NCBI RefSeq assembly: GCF_003419895.1 | Contig: NZ_QPMM01000007.1 | Location: forward strand, 248,001-312,000 | Direction of reading: 5' to 3' | Origin: Chitinophaga silvatica | GTDB taxonomy: Bacteria > Bacteroidota > Bacteroidia > Chitinophagales > Chitinophagaceae | DNA: 64,000 nt | Shown here: positions 42,591 through 52,671 of the stretch, piece after piece | Layout of the letters: each line of letters opens with the position of its first letter | Numbering within the stretch: the first letter of the stretch is position 1 | The notes under the pieces: generated by a model | Databases searched by the model: none | Seen by the model: the letters and a program-made list of their open reading frames with translations, nothing else | What the model was told of the DNA's origin: nothing | Translations under genes and position numbers: made by a program

Positions 42591-45500
42591 TTATTGTATT
42601 AATACTACAGATCCTGTTTTTTGAACAACCTTTCCATTGTTGTCTATGGCTTCAGCCATCCATACATAGGTACCAAATGGTTGTAATACTCCTTTCAATT
42701 TACCATCCCAACCAATTTTTTCGTTATTGGTTTCAAACACCAGAAATCCTGAACGGTTGTATAATCTGAAATAGCTAAGTTGTCGCATGCCCCTAAGATT
42801 AACCCGCAGTATATCGTTTTGTCCGTCTCCATTTGGCGTAAATGCATTAGCTACAAGGATATCAGTATAAGGTATTGCAACAACCAGTAATGTGTCTGTA
42901 CTGGTACATCCTGATGGAAGGTCCATTTTGATAAGATACTTCTGAGGGTTGTCGAGCGTTACAGTTACTTCCTGGTCGCTCCAGGCAGAAAGTCCAAAGG
43001 TTGGTGTCCAGTTATAGGTAGCACCAGGAATAGTTCTGGCTTTCAGCCTGGTAGGCCGACCAACAGAGGTGGTGACAGTTGGAAGCCGCAGTCCGGGATC
43101 CGCTGTGACGATAGTCAGGCTTTTGGTAGTTTGACTACCGGAAAGTGGGCAAACATCTGATGCAGCTGTTAATGTAACATCATAAGTACCGGGAGCCATA
43201 TAGGTAAAGTTAGCATCCGTCTGATTGCTCTGTTGTCCATTGCCTGAAGTCCAGGTATAGCTTAAATTTCCTGTTGCAGAAGTCGTGTGATTTATAAACT
43301 GAACAGGAACATTAATACAAGAATTTATGAATGAAAAGTCAGACTGAATTGGAGCTTGTTGATTGATGGTAATTTTATTAGAAGCTGCCGCAACGCATCC
43401 ATTCATATCAGTGCCAATTGCTGAATAGGTACCTGGTTTGGTGACCGCCAGTTGGGAACTATTACCAGGTAATGCAGAATTATCCAACATCCATTGCAGG
43501 TTTAAGTTTCCACTTGCTGTTAGGTTGACAACTGAATTAGCGTCACATAAAATATTGGAAGAAGATGAAATCCCGAATACTGGTAAAGGATTTACAACCA
43601 GGAATCCATTTTGATAAATGATGTTGTAGTTAGGGGCTGTTGCTCCGGTAACAAGAATCGGATAGTTCCCGGACGGAGAAAACTGTTGGGCAGTTATTGA
43701 AGCAATAGGAATACTGGTAAGCGCCTGTAATGATTCATTGTTTACAAAACCGCTGTAATTGATATTGGGAGTAGGATTATTATCTCCATAACATTTGCTT
43801 ACATTATTAACTTGAATAATAAGGGTTGCAGGATTTATAGTTAAGATACCATCTTCGAAAGAAATCTGATAGTCGATGGATGTTAAGCCATCAGGTATTA
43901 TCTTATAGCTACTACCGGTATTGATAGCACCCTGGGAATTACCGCTATAACTAAGATTTCCACCCAGTACAGCAGCCGTTTCTCCACTAACCAGGCCAGA
44001 GTAACTTACGCCATTGCCTCCGTTATAGGGTTGTCCATCATACGTTTTCTGAACATTTAATGCTTTAATGATTAAGCCGGCTTTTTGAATAGTCAGATTA
44101 CCATCCTGGAAACTAATATTGTAATTATTGGAAATTAATCCTGAAGGTGTAATCAAATAATTAGAACCGGCATGAATAGCTCCCTGAGAGGTTCCTGTGA
44201 AAGTTAAACTGCCGCCCAGAACTGATTGTGTTTCTCCGTTCAGCAGGCCATAAACAGTAATGCCATTACTTCCGGTATATGGAAGACCGTCATAGGTTTT
44301 GGTGGCATCATTTGCAATAACAGTTAGATTGGCTCTATTGATAGTTAAATTACCAGGAAGGTAGGTAATACTATAGTTAACCGCACTTTGGCCAGATGGA
44401 AGAATATCATAGGTACCAGTATTTACAGCTCCCTGCGAGGTACCTCCATAAGTTAAATTACCAGTAACTACAGTTTCAGATTCGTTATTAACAAATCCTG
44501 AATAATCTACATAGTTACCACCGCTATAGGCAACGCCGTCATAGGTTTTATCATCATTCCTGGCTGTAATTGTAAGTGGTGCCTTATTTATGGTGAGTGT
44601 GCCAACTACATAATTAATTGTGTAATTGTATGCACTAAGTCCGGAAGGAACTATTATATAGGTACCACTATTAATAGCGTTTTGCGCCGAACCAGTATAG
44701 CTTAGAACGCCTGTGACTACTGATATACCTTCATTGTTTACAAACCCTGAATAGTCGACATCGTTTCCACCATTATAGCTAATACCATCATAAGTTTTTG
44801 TATCATTTTTCGCAGTAACAGTAAGGGTAGCTGTGCTAATGGTTAAGGAGCCATTCGCGTAATTAATTGAATAATTAGGAGCGTTAAGCCCATTTGGTAT
44901 AATTTGGTAAGTGCCGGTATTAATGGCATTTTGGGCGTCTCCGTTATAAATTAGATTACCAGTAACTAAAGATTGATTTTCGCCATTTACAAATCCAGCG
45001 TAGTCGACATCGTTACCCCCGCTATAGCTTAATCCATCATAGGTTTTAGAATCATTTCTTGCGGTAACGGTAAGTGTTGCCGGATCTATAGTCAACGTAC
45101 CATCTACATAATCAATAGTATAGTTGGGAGCATTAAGCCCGGCTGGCGTAATATGGTAAGTGCCGGTATTAATGGCATTCTGGGCGTCTCCGTTATAAAT
45201 TAGATTACCAGTAACTAAAGATTGATTTTCGCCATTTACAAATCCAGCGTAGTCCACATCGTTACCCCCGTTATAGCCTAATCCATCATAGGTTTTGGAA
45301 TCATTTCTTGCGGTAACGGTAAGTGTTTTCGGGGCTATAATCAGCGTACCATCTACATAATTAATAGTATAATTAGGCGCGTTAAGCCCGGCAGGTGTAA
45401 TATGGTAAGTACCGGAATTGATAGCATTTTGAGCGTCTCCGTTGTAAGTTAAATATCCAGTAACAAAAGATTGTGATTCACCATTCACAAAACCTGAGTA

Positions 45501-48500
45501 GTCTACATTGTTACCCCCGCTATAGCTTAATCCATCATAGATTTTGGAATCATTTCTTGCAGTAACGGTAAGTATTGCCGGATCTATAGTCAGGGTACCA
45601 TCTACATAATCAATAGTATAATTCGGCGCGTTAAGCCCGGTAGGTGCAATATGGTATGTGCCGGTATTAATCGCATTTTGGGCGTCTCCGTTATAAATTA
45701 GATTACCAGTAACTAAAGATTGATTTTCGCCATTTACAAATCCGGCGTAGTCGACATCGTTACCGCCGATATAGCTTAATCCATCATAGGTTTTGCTATC
45801 ATTTCTTGCAGTAACGGTAAGTGTTGCCGGGTTTATAGTCAGCGTACCATCTACATAATCAATAGTGTAATTAGGAGCATTAAGCCCGGCAGGGGTAATA
45901 TGGTAGGTACCTGTATTGATGGCATTTTGGGCGTCTCCGTTATAAGTTAAATTGCCAATGACTAACGATTGATTTTCGCCATTTACAAATCCAGCGTAGT
46001 CGACATCGTTACCCCCGCTATAACTTAACCCATCGTAAGTTTTGCTGTCATTTCTTGCAGTAATGGTAAGCGCTGCCGGGTTTATAGTCAGGGTACCATC
46101 TACATAATCAATAGTATAATTAGGTGCGTTAAGCCCGGCAGGCGTAATATGGTAGGTGCCTGTATTGATAGCATTTTGAGCATCTCCGTTATAAGTTAAA
46201 TTACCAGTAACTAAAGATTGAGACTCACCATTCACAAAACCAGCGTAGTCGACATCCTTCCCCCCGCTATAGCTTAATCCATCATAGATTTTGGAATCAT
46301 TTCTTGCAGTAACGGTAAGTGTTGCCGGATCTATCGTCAGCGTACCATCTATATAGTCAATATTATAATTAGGCGCGTTAAGTCCGGCAGGCGTAATATA
46401 ATAGGTGCCTGTATTGGTAGCATTTTGGGCATCCCCATTATAAGTTAAATTACCAGTGACTAAAGATTGATTTTCGCCATTTACAAATCCCGTGTAGTCG
46501 ACGTCATTACCGCCGCTATAGCTTAGCCCATCGTAAGTTTTGCTATCATTTCTTGCAGTAACGGTAAGCGTTGCGGGGTCTATCGTCAGCGTTCCATCTA
46601 CATAAGTAATAGTATAATTAGGCGCGTTAAGTCCGGCTGGTGTAATATGGTAGGTACCTGTATTGATGGCATTTTGGGCGTCTCCGTTATAAGTTAAATT
46701 GCCAATGACTAACGATTGATTTTCGCCATTTACAAATCCAGCGTAGTCCACATCGTTCCCTCCGCTATAACTTAACCCATCGTAAGTTTTGGAATCATTT
46801 CTTGCAGTAATGGTAAGCGCTGCCGGGTTTATAGTCAGCGTACCATCTACATAATCAATAGTGTAATTAGGAGCGTTAAGCCCGGCAGGGGTAATATGGT
46901 AAGTGCCGGTATTGATAGCATTTTGAGCGTCTCCGTTGTAAGTTAAATTACCAGTAACTAATAATTGATTTTCGCCATTTACAAAACCAGAGAAGTCTAC
47001 ATCGTTACCATCGGTATATCCTAAACCATCGTAAGTTTTGGAATCATTTCTGGCGGTAATGGTAAGTGTTGCCGGGTCTATAGTCAGCGTTCCATCTACA
47101 TAGGTAATGGAATAATTGTATGCACTAAGTCCGGATGGTGTAATGCTGTAGGTACCGGCGTTTACGGCATTTTGGGCAGTACCTCCATAGGTTAAAACTC
47201 CGGTTACAACTCCCGGAGGTTCATTGTTCACAAATCCGGAAAATGTAATATTGTTGCCATCATGATACGCAAGACCGTCATATGTTTTGGTATCGTTTAC
47301 TGCCGTAACTATAAGAGGGGCTTTATTTACTGTAAGGGTACCATTTACATACTGAATATTATAATTAGGTGCACTTAATCCCGCGGGGATAATAGTGTAG
47401 GTTCCGGAATTGATGGCATTTTGAGCATTGCCACCGTATGTTACGGTGCCTGTAACAATGGTAGATGTTTCACCAGTTACAAATCCAGTGTAGTCGACAC
47501 CATTACCACCATTATAAGTCATTGCATTATATGTTTTAGAGGCATCTTTTGCAGTAACAGTAAGTGTAGCCTTGCTGATTGTTAACTGGCCTGATGAATA
47601 AGTGATGGAATAATTATCGGAGGTAAAGCCAGTTGGTGTTATTGAATAATAATTTGCATTTATTGCATTTTGTGATGACCCAGTGTACGATAGTGTACCT
47701 GTCAATACACCTGGGGTCTCATTTTTTACAAGCCCGGTGTAGGTAACACCATTACCTCCGGTATAGGCAATACCATCATAAGTTTTAGAATCATCGTTTG
47801 CAGTAATTGTTAATTCAGCTTTTTTTATGGTAAGCGTAAATACATTGGAGGCATCAGCATAAGTACCATCTCCGGGTTGGGAGGCTGTAATCTGAACTGT
47901 TCCGGCTTTAATTATTTTGATTTTCCAGGTGTTATCTGATGGATCGATATAGGCGTCTGCGATAGTCTTATCTGCAGAGCTGTATTGTACAGCCAAACCT
48001 GAAGAAGCAGTGGCTCCCGGGTTGAAGTCTGCATCTCCATAATTTTTAGTTATGGGATTTACTGCAATGGTTTGTGGAAAGGCTGAAATTTCATAAGCCC
48101 CGATATCGATTTTCCCCCCATTAACCATATTTGCAACACGTGGTTGGCCATTTAAATCGAGCGTTCCGGCATTTAATCCGGGATATAAGTCATTGCTTCC
48201 TGCATTTTTAAGCGGACTTGCAGACATTAAGGTTAATTCACCAACCGCAGTAGGAGCATCCTGGTAGTTTACAGGAATGGTAAACTGAGGGGCTGTGAGT
48301 CCATTGAGTCGGTGAGTTGCATTATCAGCACCCATTTCCTGGATTAGTGAATATTGTATATCCGGAGTGGGAATGGGTGTTATTCCATTTGTATTTCCAC
48401 TAAGAACGGTATTATAAATCTTTCCGGTAACCGGACCAACAGTACTGATAGTATAACCTGCAATGGAGTTACTGTTTCCAGTAATTGTATTGTTTATCAG

Positions 48501-49619
48501 CATGTAGTCACAATTAAGAAAGTTAAAAGCAGAAGCCCTATTAGTCGCAAAATTGCCGGTTATAAGCGCATTAACAAATGAATATTTTCCTCCATTACAG
48601 GAGAAGGCTCCGCCAGCTGTTGTAGCACTGTTTCCCCGAACTTTTATATTATAAGCATCCAGTTGGTTTATAGATGAGCCATAAAATCCTGCGCCCTGAG
48701 ATGTTGCAATGTTGTAGTTAATGGTAACGTTATTGAGAGAAACTGTAGTGGCGAGAACGGCATAAATTCCACCACCGATGGTACTCGAATTGCTTGAAAG
48801 TTCTGTATTGTTAATTATTATAGTAGGAGAACTATTGATACTAATACCACCTCCACAAAGATCTCCGCTGTTTCCTTTTATAATTGAATTTTCGATTACA
48901 AGGCTATTATTTTGTAAGCAAAAGATTCCGCCTCCAAGGGCTATAGATTTGTTATTTATTATTTCAAGGTTTCTTAAAATACAATCGCCAGCACCTGTCA
49001 AAAAAAGGCCAGCGCCGTAGTGGCGGGAGATAAGCATATTATCAACTGGGACTGAAGATGCAAAATTTGCAATTCCGTTTCTGATTGTTACTCCATCCAA
49101 TATCGCATTTTGAAGATCATTTACTCCCAATACCACATGATAAGTATTATCGTTTTCCAGGGATGGGTCGCCAATGTTGCCATCTAAGATTGTTTTATTG
49201 GCAGTATTATTCAGGTTTCTGTCTCCCGGCGTAGCTTCAGTACCGGCAAAATTGCCATAAATCTTAAGACCGGCAACCAGTTTAAAGGAGCAATCACGTG
49301 GATTAGTTGATATCCCATCAACAGGATACTTTGGAAAATAGATACCCCCGGCCACCCAAATTTCATGAATAGTACTTTGAGTTGCTGCAGCCAGTAAGGC
49401 ATCCGCCAATTCACCAACAGCATTATTCCAGCTATCTCCGGTGCCGGTAGCTCCCTTTTTAACATATAGAATACCATTGACATCTGGAGTGTAATTGAAG
49501 GTTGGTAAACTTCCTTTTGCTTTAACCCAGTTGCTACCAGACGTAGTAAAATCATTTGTGTTACTAAAAGATGGAAAATAACAAAGTAATAGCAGGAGAA
49601 ATAAGTAGTACTGTTTCAT
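42591..49619 (-). CDS. Giant MBG-repeat adhesin with type IX secretion type-B C-terminus
   Basis: This is a 2342-residue secreted protein with a signal peptide (MKQYYLFLLLLLCYFPSFSN). Residues about 55-505 form a right-handed beta-helix with LDGVTIRNGIANF and NNTITGNSN-type rungs. Residues 597-2010 hold 17 MBG-like domains of about 83 residues, each starting near NDSKTYDG. Beyond these lie an Ig-like segment (about 2030-2110), a PKD domain (QFINHTTSATGNLSYTW, then YMAPGTYDVTLTAASDVC) and the CHU_C/gliding-motility-type domain ANAFTPNGDGQNDILRVNLR, ending QKTGSVVLIQ. That final domain is the type-B sorting signal of the type IX secretion system. It is likely a cell-surface adhesin. No enzyme residues were seen. 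Confidence 0.93.
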   Translation of the reverse strand: MKQYYLFLLLLLCYFPSFSNTNDFTTSGSNWVKAKGSLPTFNYTPDVNGILYVKKGATGTGDSWNNAVGELADALLAAATQSTIHEIWVAGGIYFPKYPVDGISTNPRDCSFKLVAGLKIYGNFAGTEATPGDRNLNNTANKTILDGNIGDPSLENDNTYHVVLGVNDLQNAILDGVTIRNGIANFASSVPVDNMLISRHYGAGLFLTGAGDCILRNLEIINNKSIALGGGIFCLQNNSLVIENSIIKGNSGDLCGGGISINSSPTIIINNTELSSNSSTIGGGIYAVLATTVSLNNVTINYNIATSQGAGFYGSSINQLDAYNIKVRGNSATTAGGAFSCNGGKYSFVNALITGNFATNRASAFNFLNCDYMLINNTITGNSNSIAGYTISTVGPVTGKIYNTVLSGNTNGITPIPTPDIQYSLIQEMGADNATHRLNGLTAPQFTIPVNYQDAPTAVGELTLMSASPLKNAGSNDLYPGLNAGTLDLNGQPRVANMVNGGKIDIGAYEISAFPQTIAVNPITKNYGDADFNPGATASSGLAVQYSSADKTIADAYIDPSDNTWKIKIIKAGTVQITASQPGDGTYADASNVFTLTIKKAELTITANDDSKTYDGIAYTGGNGVTYTGLVKNETPGVLTGTLSYTGSSQNAINANYYSITPTGFTSDNYSITYSSGQLTISKATLTVTAKDASKTYNAMTYNGGNGVDYTGFVTGETSTIVTGTVTYGGNAQNAINSGTYTIIPAGLSAPNYNIQYVNGTLTVNKAPLIVTAVNDTKTYDGLAYHDGNNITFSGFVNNEPPGVVTGVLTYGGTAQNAVNAGTYSITPSGLSAYNYSITYVDGTLTIDPATLTITARNDSKTYDGLGYTDGNDVDFSGFVNGENQLLVTGNLTYNGDAQNAINTGTYHITPAGLNAPNYTIDYVDGTLTINPAALTITARNDSKTYDGLSYSGGNDVDYAGFVNGENQSLVIGNLTYNGDAQNAINTGTYHITPAGLNAPNYTITYVDGTLTIDPATLTVTARNDSKTYDGLSYSGGNDVDYTGFVNGENQSLVTGNLTYNGDAQNATNTGTYYITPAGLNAPNYNIDYIDGTLTIDPATLTVTARNDSKIYDGLSYSGGKDVDYAGFVNGESQSLVTGNLTYNGDAQNAINTGTYHITPAGLNAPNYTIDYVDGTLTINPAALTITARNDSKTYDGLSYSGGNDVDYAGFVNGENQSLVIGNLTYNGDAQNAINTGTYHITPAGLNAPNYTIDYVDGTLTINPATLTVTARNDSKTYDGLSYIGGNDVDYAGFVNGENQSLVTGNLIYNGDAQNAINTGTYHIAPTGLNAPNYTIDYVDGTLTIDPAILTVTARNDSKIYDGLSYSGGNNVDYSGFVNGESQSFVTGYLTYNGDAQNAINSGTYHITPAGLNAPNYTINYVDGTLIIAPKTLTVTARNDSKTYDGLGYNGGNDVDYAGFVNGENQSLVTGNLIYNGDAQNAINTGTYHITPAGLNAPNYTIDYVDGTLTIDPATLTVTARNDSKTYDGLSYSGGNDVDYAGFVNGENQSLVTGNLIYNGDAQNAINTGTYQIIPNGLNAPNYSINYANGSLTISTATLTVTAKNDTKTYDGISYNGGNDVDYSGFVNNEGISVVTGVLSYTGSAQNAINSGTYIIVPSGLSAYNYTINYVVGTLTINKAPLTITARNDDKTYDGVAYSGGNYVDYSGFVNNESETVVTGNLTYGGTSQGAVNTGTYDILPSGQSAVNYSITYLPGNLTINRANLTVIANDATKTYDGLPYTGSNGITVYGLLNGETQSVLGGSLTFTGTSQGAIHAGSNYLITPSGLISNNYNISFQDGNLTIQKAGLIIKALNVQKTYDGQPYNGGNGVSYSGLVSGETAAVLGGNLSYSGNSQGAINTGSSYKIIPDGLTSIDYQISFEDGILTINPATLIIQVNNVSKCYGDNNPTPNINYSGFVNNESLQALTSIPIASITAQQFSPSGNYPILVTGATAPNYNIIYQNGFLVVNPLPVFGISSSSNILCDANSVVNLTASGNLNLQWMLDNSALPGNSSQLAVTKPGTYSAIGTDMNGCVAAASNKITINQQAPIQSDFSFINSCINVPVQFINHTTSATGNLSYTWTSGNGQQSNQTDANFTYMAPGTYDVTLTAASDVCPLSGSQTTKSLTIVTADPGLRLPTVTTSVGRPTRLKARTIPGATYNWTPTFGLSAWSDQEVTVTLDNPQKYLIKMDLPSGCTSTDTLLVVAIPYTDILVANAFTPNGDGQNDILRVNLRGMRQLSYFRLYNRSGFLVFETNNEKIGWDGKLKGVLQPFGTYVWMAEAIDNNGKVVQKTGSVVLIQ
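43580..47826 (-). repeat. Tandem array of 17 MBG-repeat units (about 249 bp each)
   Basis: The coding sequence contains 17 tandem units with a period near 249 bp (83 codons). Units 4-12, roughly 44838-47079, are almost identical at the DNA level and differ by scattered single changes, for example SYSGG/SYIGG/GYNGG, K/I at the SKTYDG position and VTGN/VIGN. The outer units have diverged. This points to recent amplification or gene conversion inside the array, and copy number may vary between strains. Confidence 0.9.
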
Positions 49620-50069
49620 TTACTGTCGATAATATGAGAATAGGGGGATAAAATGCATACACTCACTCAGTGAGTTACATCAGATATTTCATAGGTAACT
49701 CAGGTGCATTTGGTTAGTGTACTGCCTATATTATTCGAAACCGGGTGTAAATATAATGCGTTTTTATTATTTGAGAAGAGGAAAACAATAATTAGCTAAA
49801 AATTGGCACACTTTTTAGTGATTAACGTTGTCGTATATACGTAAAGCAAGTCTGTAATTTTAACCTGTTCTCCGAAAAGTGTAGTTTATAATTCTAACCA
49901 ATCCCTTAAGGCCGTATTTATCATTATTAAACTGGTAATTTTATGTCACGAACCTCAATTATTACACTTTAATATTAATACTACCCCGGTATTCTATCAG
50001 ATAGATATCTGAAATGGTATACATCCCGCTTTCAATTAAACACAATAATCACTGTAATCATTCATTACC
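49620..50069. other. Divergent intergenic region, adhesin / outer-membrane protein
   Basis: No gene fits in these 450 bp. Close to the adhesin start there is a near-perfect palindrome ACTCACTCAGTGAGT (49661-49675), and overlapping it an 8-bp inverted repeat TGAGTTAC (49671-49678) with GTAACTCA (49695-49702). These could be regulator sites for the adhesin gene. No TAnnTTTG box was found, and the rest is AT-rich with nothing recognised. Confidence 0.45.
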
Positions 50070-51194
50070 ATGAAATGGCAACTTTTAGGAATCGGTACAC
50101 TGGTTTCTTTACATACTTTTACTGCTGACGCTCAGACAATTGCATCTGACAGTCAGGGAAAGGATATATTTACTTTTCGTCAAACTGGGAAAAGATCTGC
50201 AACTGTAAAATCTGCCAGCAAGGCATTGGAATTAAATTATGAGCAAAGAATTTTCAGCCCAATACAATACTTTGTACCCCGTATGCAGGATACTGTTTCG
50301 TTTAAAGCGGGAAAATTTAAGTTAATAGGCGACTCAATTATCAGTATAGAAGACAAAGATGATAGTCTTAATAATTCCAGGCATTTTACAGTTTCAGAAG
50401 GGCAAAGTATCTCTATTACTGGAAATATAGGGAATGTTGCATCGAATCTTTTAGATATCTCAAGTTCAGATTTAAGTTGGGGTGTTGGATTAGGTTATGG
50501 GAAAAATATTGATGCCTTCAACAATATGGCAAACATTTTTTCTTTGAAAGGTAAAACTTTGCAAAGCTGGCATGTTGGTGCTCATTATGAAAGGCAACCG
50601 ATTACTCTTCTTGATACTGCAAATGCAAAAAGCTATAAACAAGGACTTTATCAGGTAGGTATCAATGTTGAATGGAATATTTACTTTAAACCCAGACCAA
50701 AGCTCTTTTGGGGAGTAGTCCTAACAGGAGCGCTTGATTATGGGAAATCAGCTAAGAATCTGGGCGATTATGAATTGTATGAATCTAAACTGATTACTGA
50801 ATCTCTGATTAGTATTACAGGTAAAACCGGAAAACTTGGAACCCCGGAAAATGTAGCTACTTTAAGAGGTAGTATTGCCTTTCCAATGATGCCTAGGCCG
50901 GTAGAAATAAAATACAAAAAAGTTACTCAAACCACTCTGCAATTGACATACGTTCCCTATTACGTTATTGAGAAAACAATGAATGGGAAAACTGAAAACC
51001 GAATAGGTGGATATCTCAATGTAGCGGAAGGCCAGGATATCTTTGCAAATAATTCATCAATCATTTCAGGGTTGGGAATTGGCTCTGATTATGCAATTGG
51101 TGCAAAAAAATTACAGGTATTTGTTTCAGGTACCATTAATATAACCAAAATGTTATATCATAAGCCTGCAGAGCAAGCATCTAATCAAAAATAG
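50070..51194 (+). CDS. Secreted, probably outer-membrane, protein of unknown function
   Basis: This 374-residue protein has a signal peptide (MKWQLLGIGTLVSLHTFTAD, cut near AQ at residue 22). The body has many amphipathic beta strands with aromatic ends, such as WGVGLGYGKNID, SWHVGAHYERQPI, GLYQVGINVEWNIYF and PKLFWGVVLTGALDYG, and alternates with turns. That suits a small beta-barrel or outer-membrane-associated protein. Residues 60-120 (DTVSFKAGKFKLIGDSIIS, then ISITGNIGNVASNLLDISSS) could be a soluble N-terminal domain. No family was recognised. It is followed by a terminator hairpin and appears to be monocistronic. Confidence 0.55.
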   Translation: MKWQLLGIGTLVSLHTFTADAQTIASDSQGKDIFTFRQTGKRSATVKSASKALELNYEQRIFSPIQYFVPRMQDTVSFKAGKFKLIGDSIISIEDKDDSLNNSRHFTVSEGQSISITGNIGNVASNLLDISSSDLSWGVGLGYGKNIDAFNNMANIFSLKGKTLQSWHVGAHYERQPITLLDTANAKSYKQGLYQVGINVEWNIYFKPRPKLFWGVVLTGALDYGKSAKNLGDYELYESKLITESLISITGKTGKLGTPENVATLRGSIAFPMMPRPVEIKYKKVTQTTLQLTYVPYYVIEKTMNGKTENRIGGYLNVAEGQDIFANNSSIISGLGIGSDYAIGAKKLQVFVSGTINITKMLYHKPAEQASNQK

Positions 51195-51201
51195 TCAAAT
51201 C

Positions 51202-51240
51202 AAACTATAAGGCTTGTGTAACTTGCAGGCCTTATAGTTT
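51202..51240 (+). terminator. Terminator-like hairpin
   Basis: AAACTATAAGGC (51202-51213) pairs perfectly with GCCTTATAGTTT (51229-51240), with a 15-nt loop. The second arm ends in TTT, but only a short T-rich tail follows. It lies 7 bp after the stop at 51194. Confidence 0.7.
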
Positions 51241-51308
51241 ATTAACTAACCTCGCACTTTTCTCTATCATTCAGAATCAATATCTTTACCCCCATATCCT
51301 TTACCATT

Positions 51309-51707
51309 ATGCCTACATCTGTTGCTATAGAAAGAATTTCTATTCGTTTATTATTGCTGCTAAACACACTGGTATTACTACTTCATCTGGCTATTATATT
51401 GAAATTCATCCCGTACGATATTGTCTGGGGTGGAAGGTTAAAGAATGATGGAGATATGTATTTCCTTGAAACGATCTCCATAGCAGCTAATTTGCTTTTC
51501 AGCTTTCTTGTAATGATCAAAGGAGGTTACATCAATATAAAAGTTTCAAATAAACTCATTAATATACTCCTGTGGGTATTCGTTGTTCTTTATTTACTCA
51601 ATACATTAGGGAACATTTTTGCGGCCACCATATTCGAAAAATGCTTCGCGGTAATAACACTTATTTTTGCATTACTTACTGGTATAGTTTTATTGTCTAA
51701 AAAATAA
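51309..51707 (+). CDS. Small four-helix membrane protein of unknown function
   Basis: This 132-residue protein has four hydrophobic segments: about 12-34 (RLLLLLNTLVLLLHLAIILK), 55-72 (TISIAANLLFSFLVMIKG), 84-106 and 108-128. A short loop with DIVWGGRLKNDGDMYFLE lies between the first two. No family motif was recognised. The gene ends 2 bp before the end of the convergent membrane-anchored regulator gene, with no hairpin between them. A transport or sensor-accessory role would be speculation. Confidence 0.55.
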   Translation: MPTSVAIERISIRLLLLLNTLVLLLHLAIILKFIPYDIVWGGRLKNDGDMYFLETISIAANLLFSFLVMIKGGYINIKVSNKLINILLWVFVVLYLLNTLGNIFAATIFEKCFAVITLIFALLTGIVLLSKK

Positions 51708-51709
51708 AT

Positions 51710-52588
51710 TTAGCTAATATTCAAACTATATCCTTTGCCATGAATATTTTTAATACTGATTGATGCATCCTTTTGGAACTTTTTCCTGAGTTTTGAAACA
51801 TACATATCCAGACTACGGCCGGTAATAACCCCTTCATCTTCCCAGCCTTCCTTCAGGAGGAGGTTTCTGTCTATAACCTGATTCATCTGTCTTACAAAGA
51901 TGTTGAGCAGTGTTAGTTCTTTTGCTGTAAGCGCTGTAGTTTCGGCATCATGAATCAAAACTCCGGTATCCGGACAAAAAGTGTAACTGCCAATTGCAAT
52001 TCCCCTCGCTGCTGACTTAGTTGGTACAGCTTGTTGTTTAGGTTGTTTTCGTTTTTTATAAAACTGTATTCCCGCTGTTGCTGAAACAATAACCAGCAAA
52101 CCGGAAAGAATTGGAGTAACATAGCCACTACCAGAATCTGAAGGAAGCTGAATATTAATAATATACTGTCCTTCGTGCATTGATCTGCCTACACAAGCCA
52201 CATTTCCCTTAATTATATCTTCACTGGTAAAACCATAAACGATTTCACCAGAATTTGCCTGGCTTACTGTTAAGGTATAGGAACCAATGATTTGTTGGTC
52301 TTTAAGTAATATTTCAGCAATATTGACCAGCGAGTCTGGAACTAATTTAAACGGGCGCTCGCCTGAAATCTGGTAAGAATGATTTGAAGACTGATGTACG
52401 GTTACTCTTGATGTACTATCACCGGCAGTTAATAATAAGCGGTGGCCCAGACGCCTGAACAGGATAAGTTTGCGGTTTTCCTGTTCTGAAACCTCCTGTG
52501 CTACACTGTTTAAACTGAATGTTACAAGAAGAAACAGAATTGTGAATCGTGTATATAAATGCCTCACACTAAAAATTTTACGTTTCAA
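51710..52588 (-). CDS. Membrane-anchored one-component regulator with C-terminal winged helix
   Basis: This is a 292-residue protein. The first hydrophobic segment (about 13-29) is a signal peptide or anchor, residues 31-155 form a periplasmic domain, and a second helix spans about 158-177 (VTPILSGLLVIVSATAGIQF). The cytoplasmic C-terminal domain (196-292) is an OmpR-type winged helix: GSYTFCPDTGVLIHDAETTA, LTAKELTLLNIFVRQMNQVI and RSLDMYVSKLRKKFQKDASI, ending NIHGKGYSLNI. There is no receiver or kinase domain. The order is the reverse of ToxR/CadC, where the DNA-binding domain is N-terminal. It is divergent from a DoxX gene, its most likely target. Confidence 0.82.
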   Translation of the reverse strand: MKRKIFSVRHLYTRFTILFLLVTFSLNSVAQEVSEQENRKLILFRRLGHRLLLTAGDSTSRVTVHQSSNHSYQISGERPFKLVPDSLVNIAEILLKDQQIIGSYTLTVSQANSGEIVYGFTSEDIIKGNVACVGRSMHEGQYIINIQLPSDSGSGYVTPILSGLLVIVSATAGIQFYKKRKQPKQQAVPTKSAARGIAIGSYTFCPDTGVLIHDAETTALTAKELTLLNIFVRQMNQVIDRNLLLKEGWEDEGVITGRSLDMYVSKLRKKFQKDASISIKNIHGKGYSLNIS

Positions 52589-52671
52589 TTTACACTTTTT
52601 TACACTCGTTTACCTACCCCTGCATACTTGCTCCTTTACCTTCGGTTGAAAATTTATTAAACTTAATTTTT

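Noticed and set aside
43580..47826. CRISPR array, suggested by many regularly spaced near-identical units
   Set aside because: The period is 249 bp, the units are coding and in frame, and there are no short spacers or cas genes; they are MBG protein repeats.
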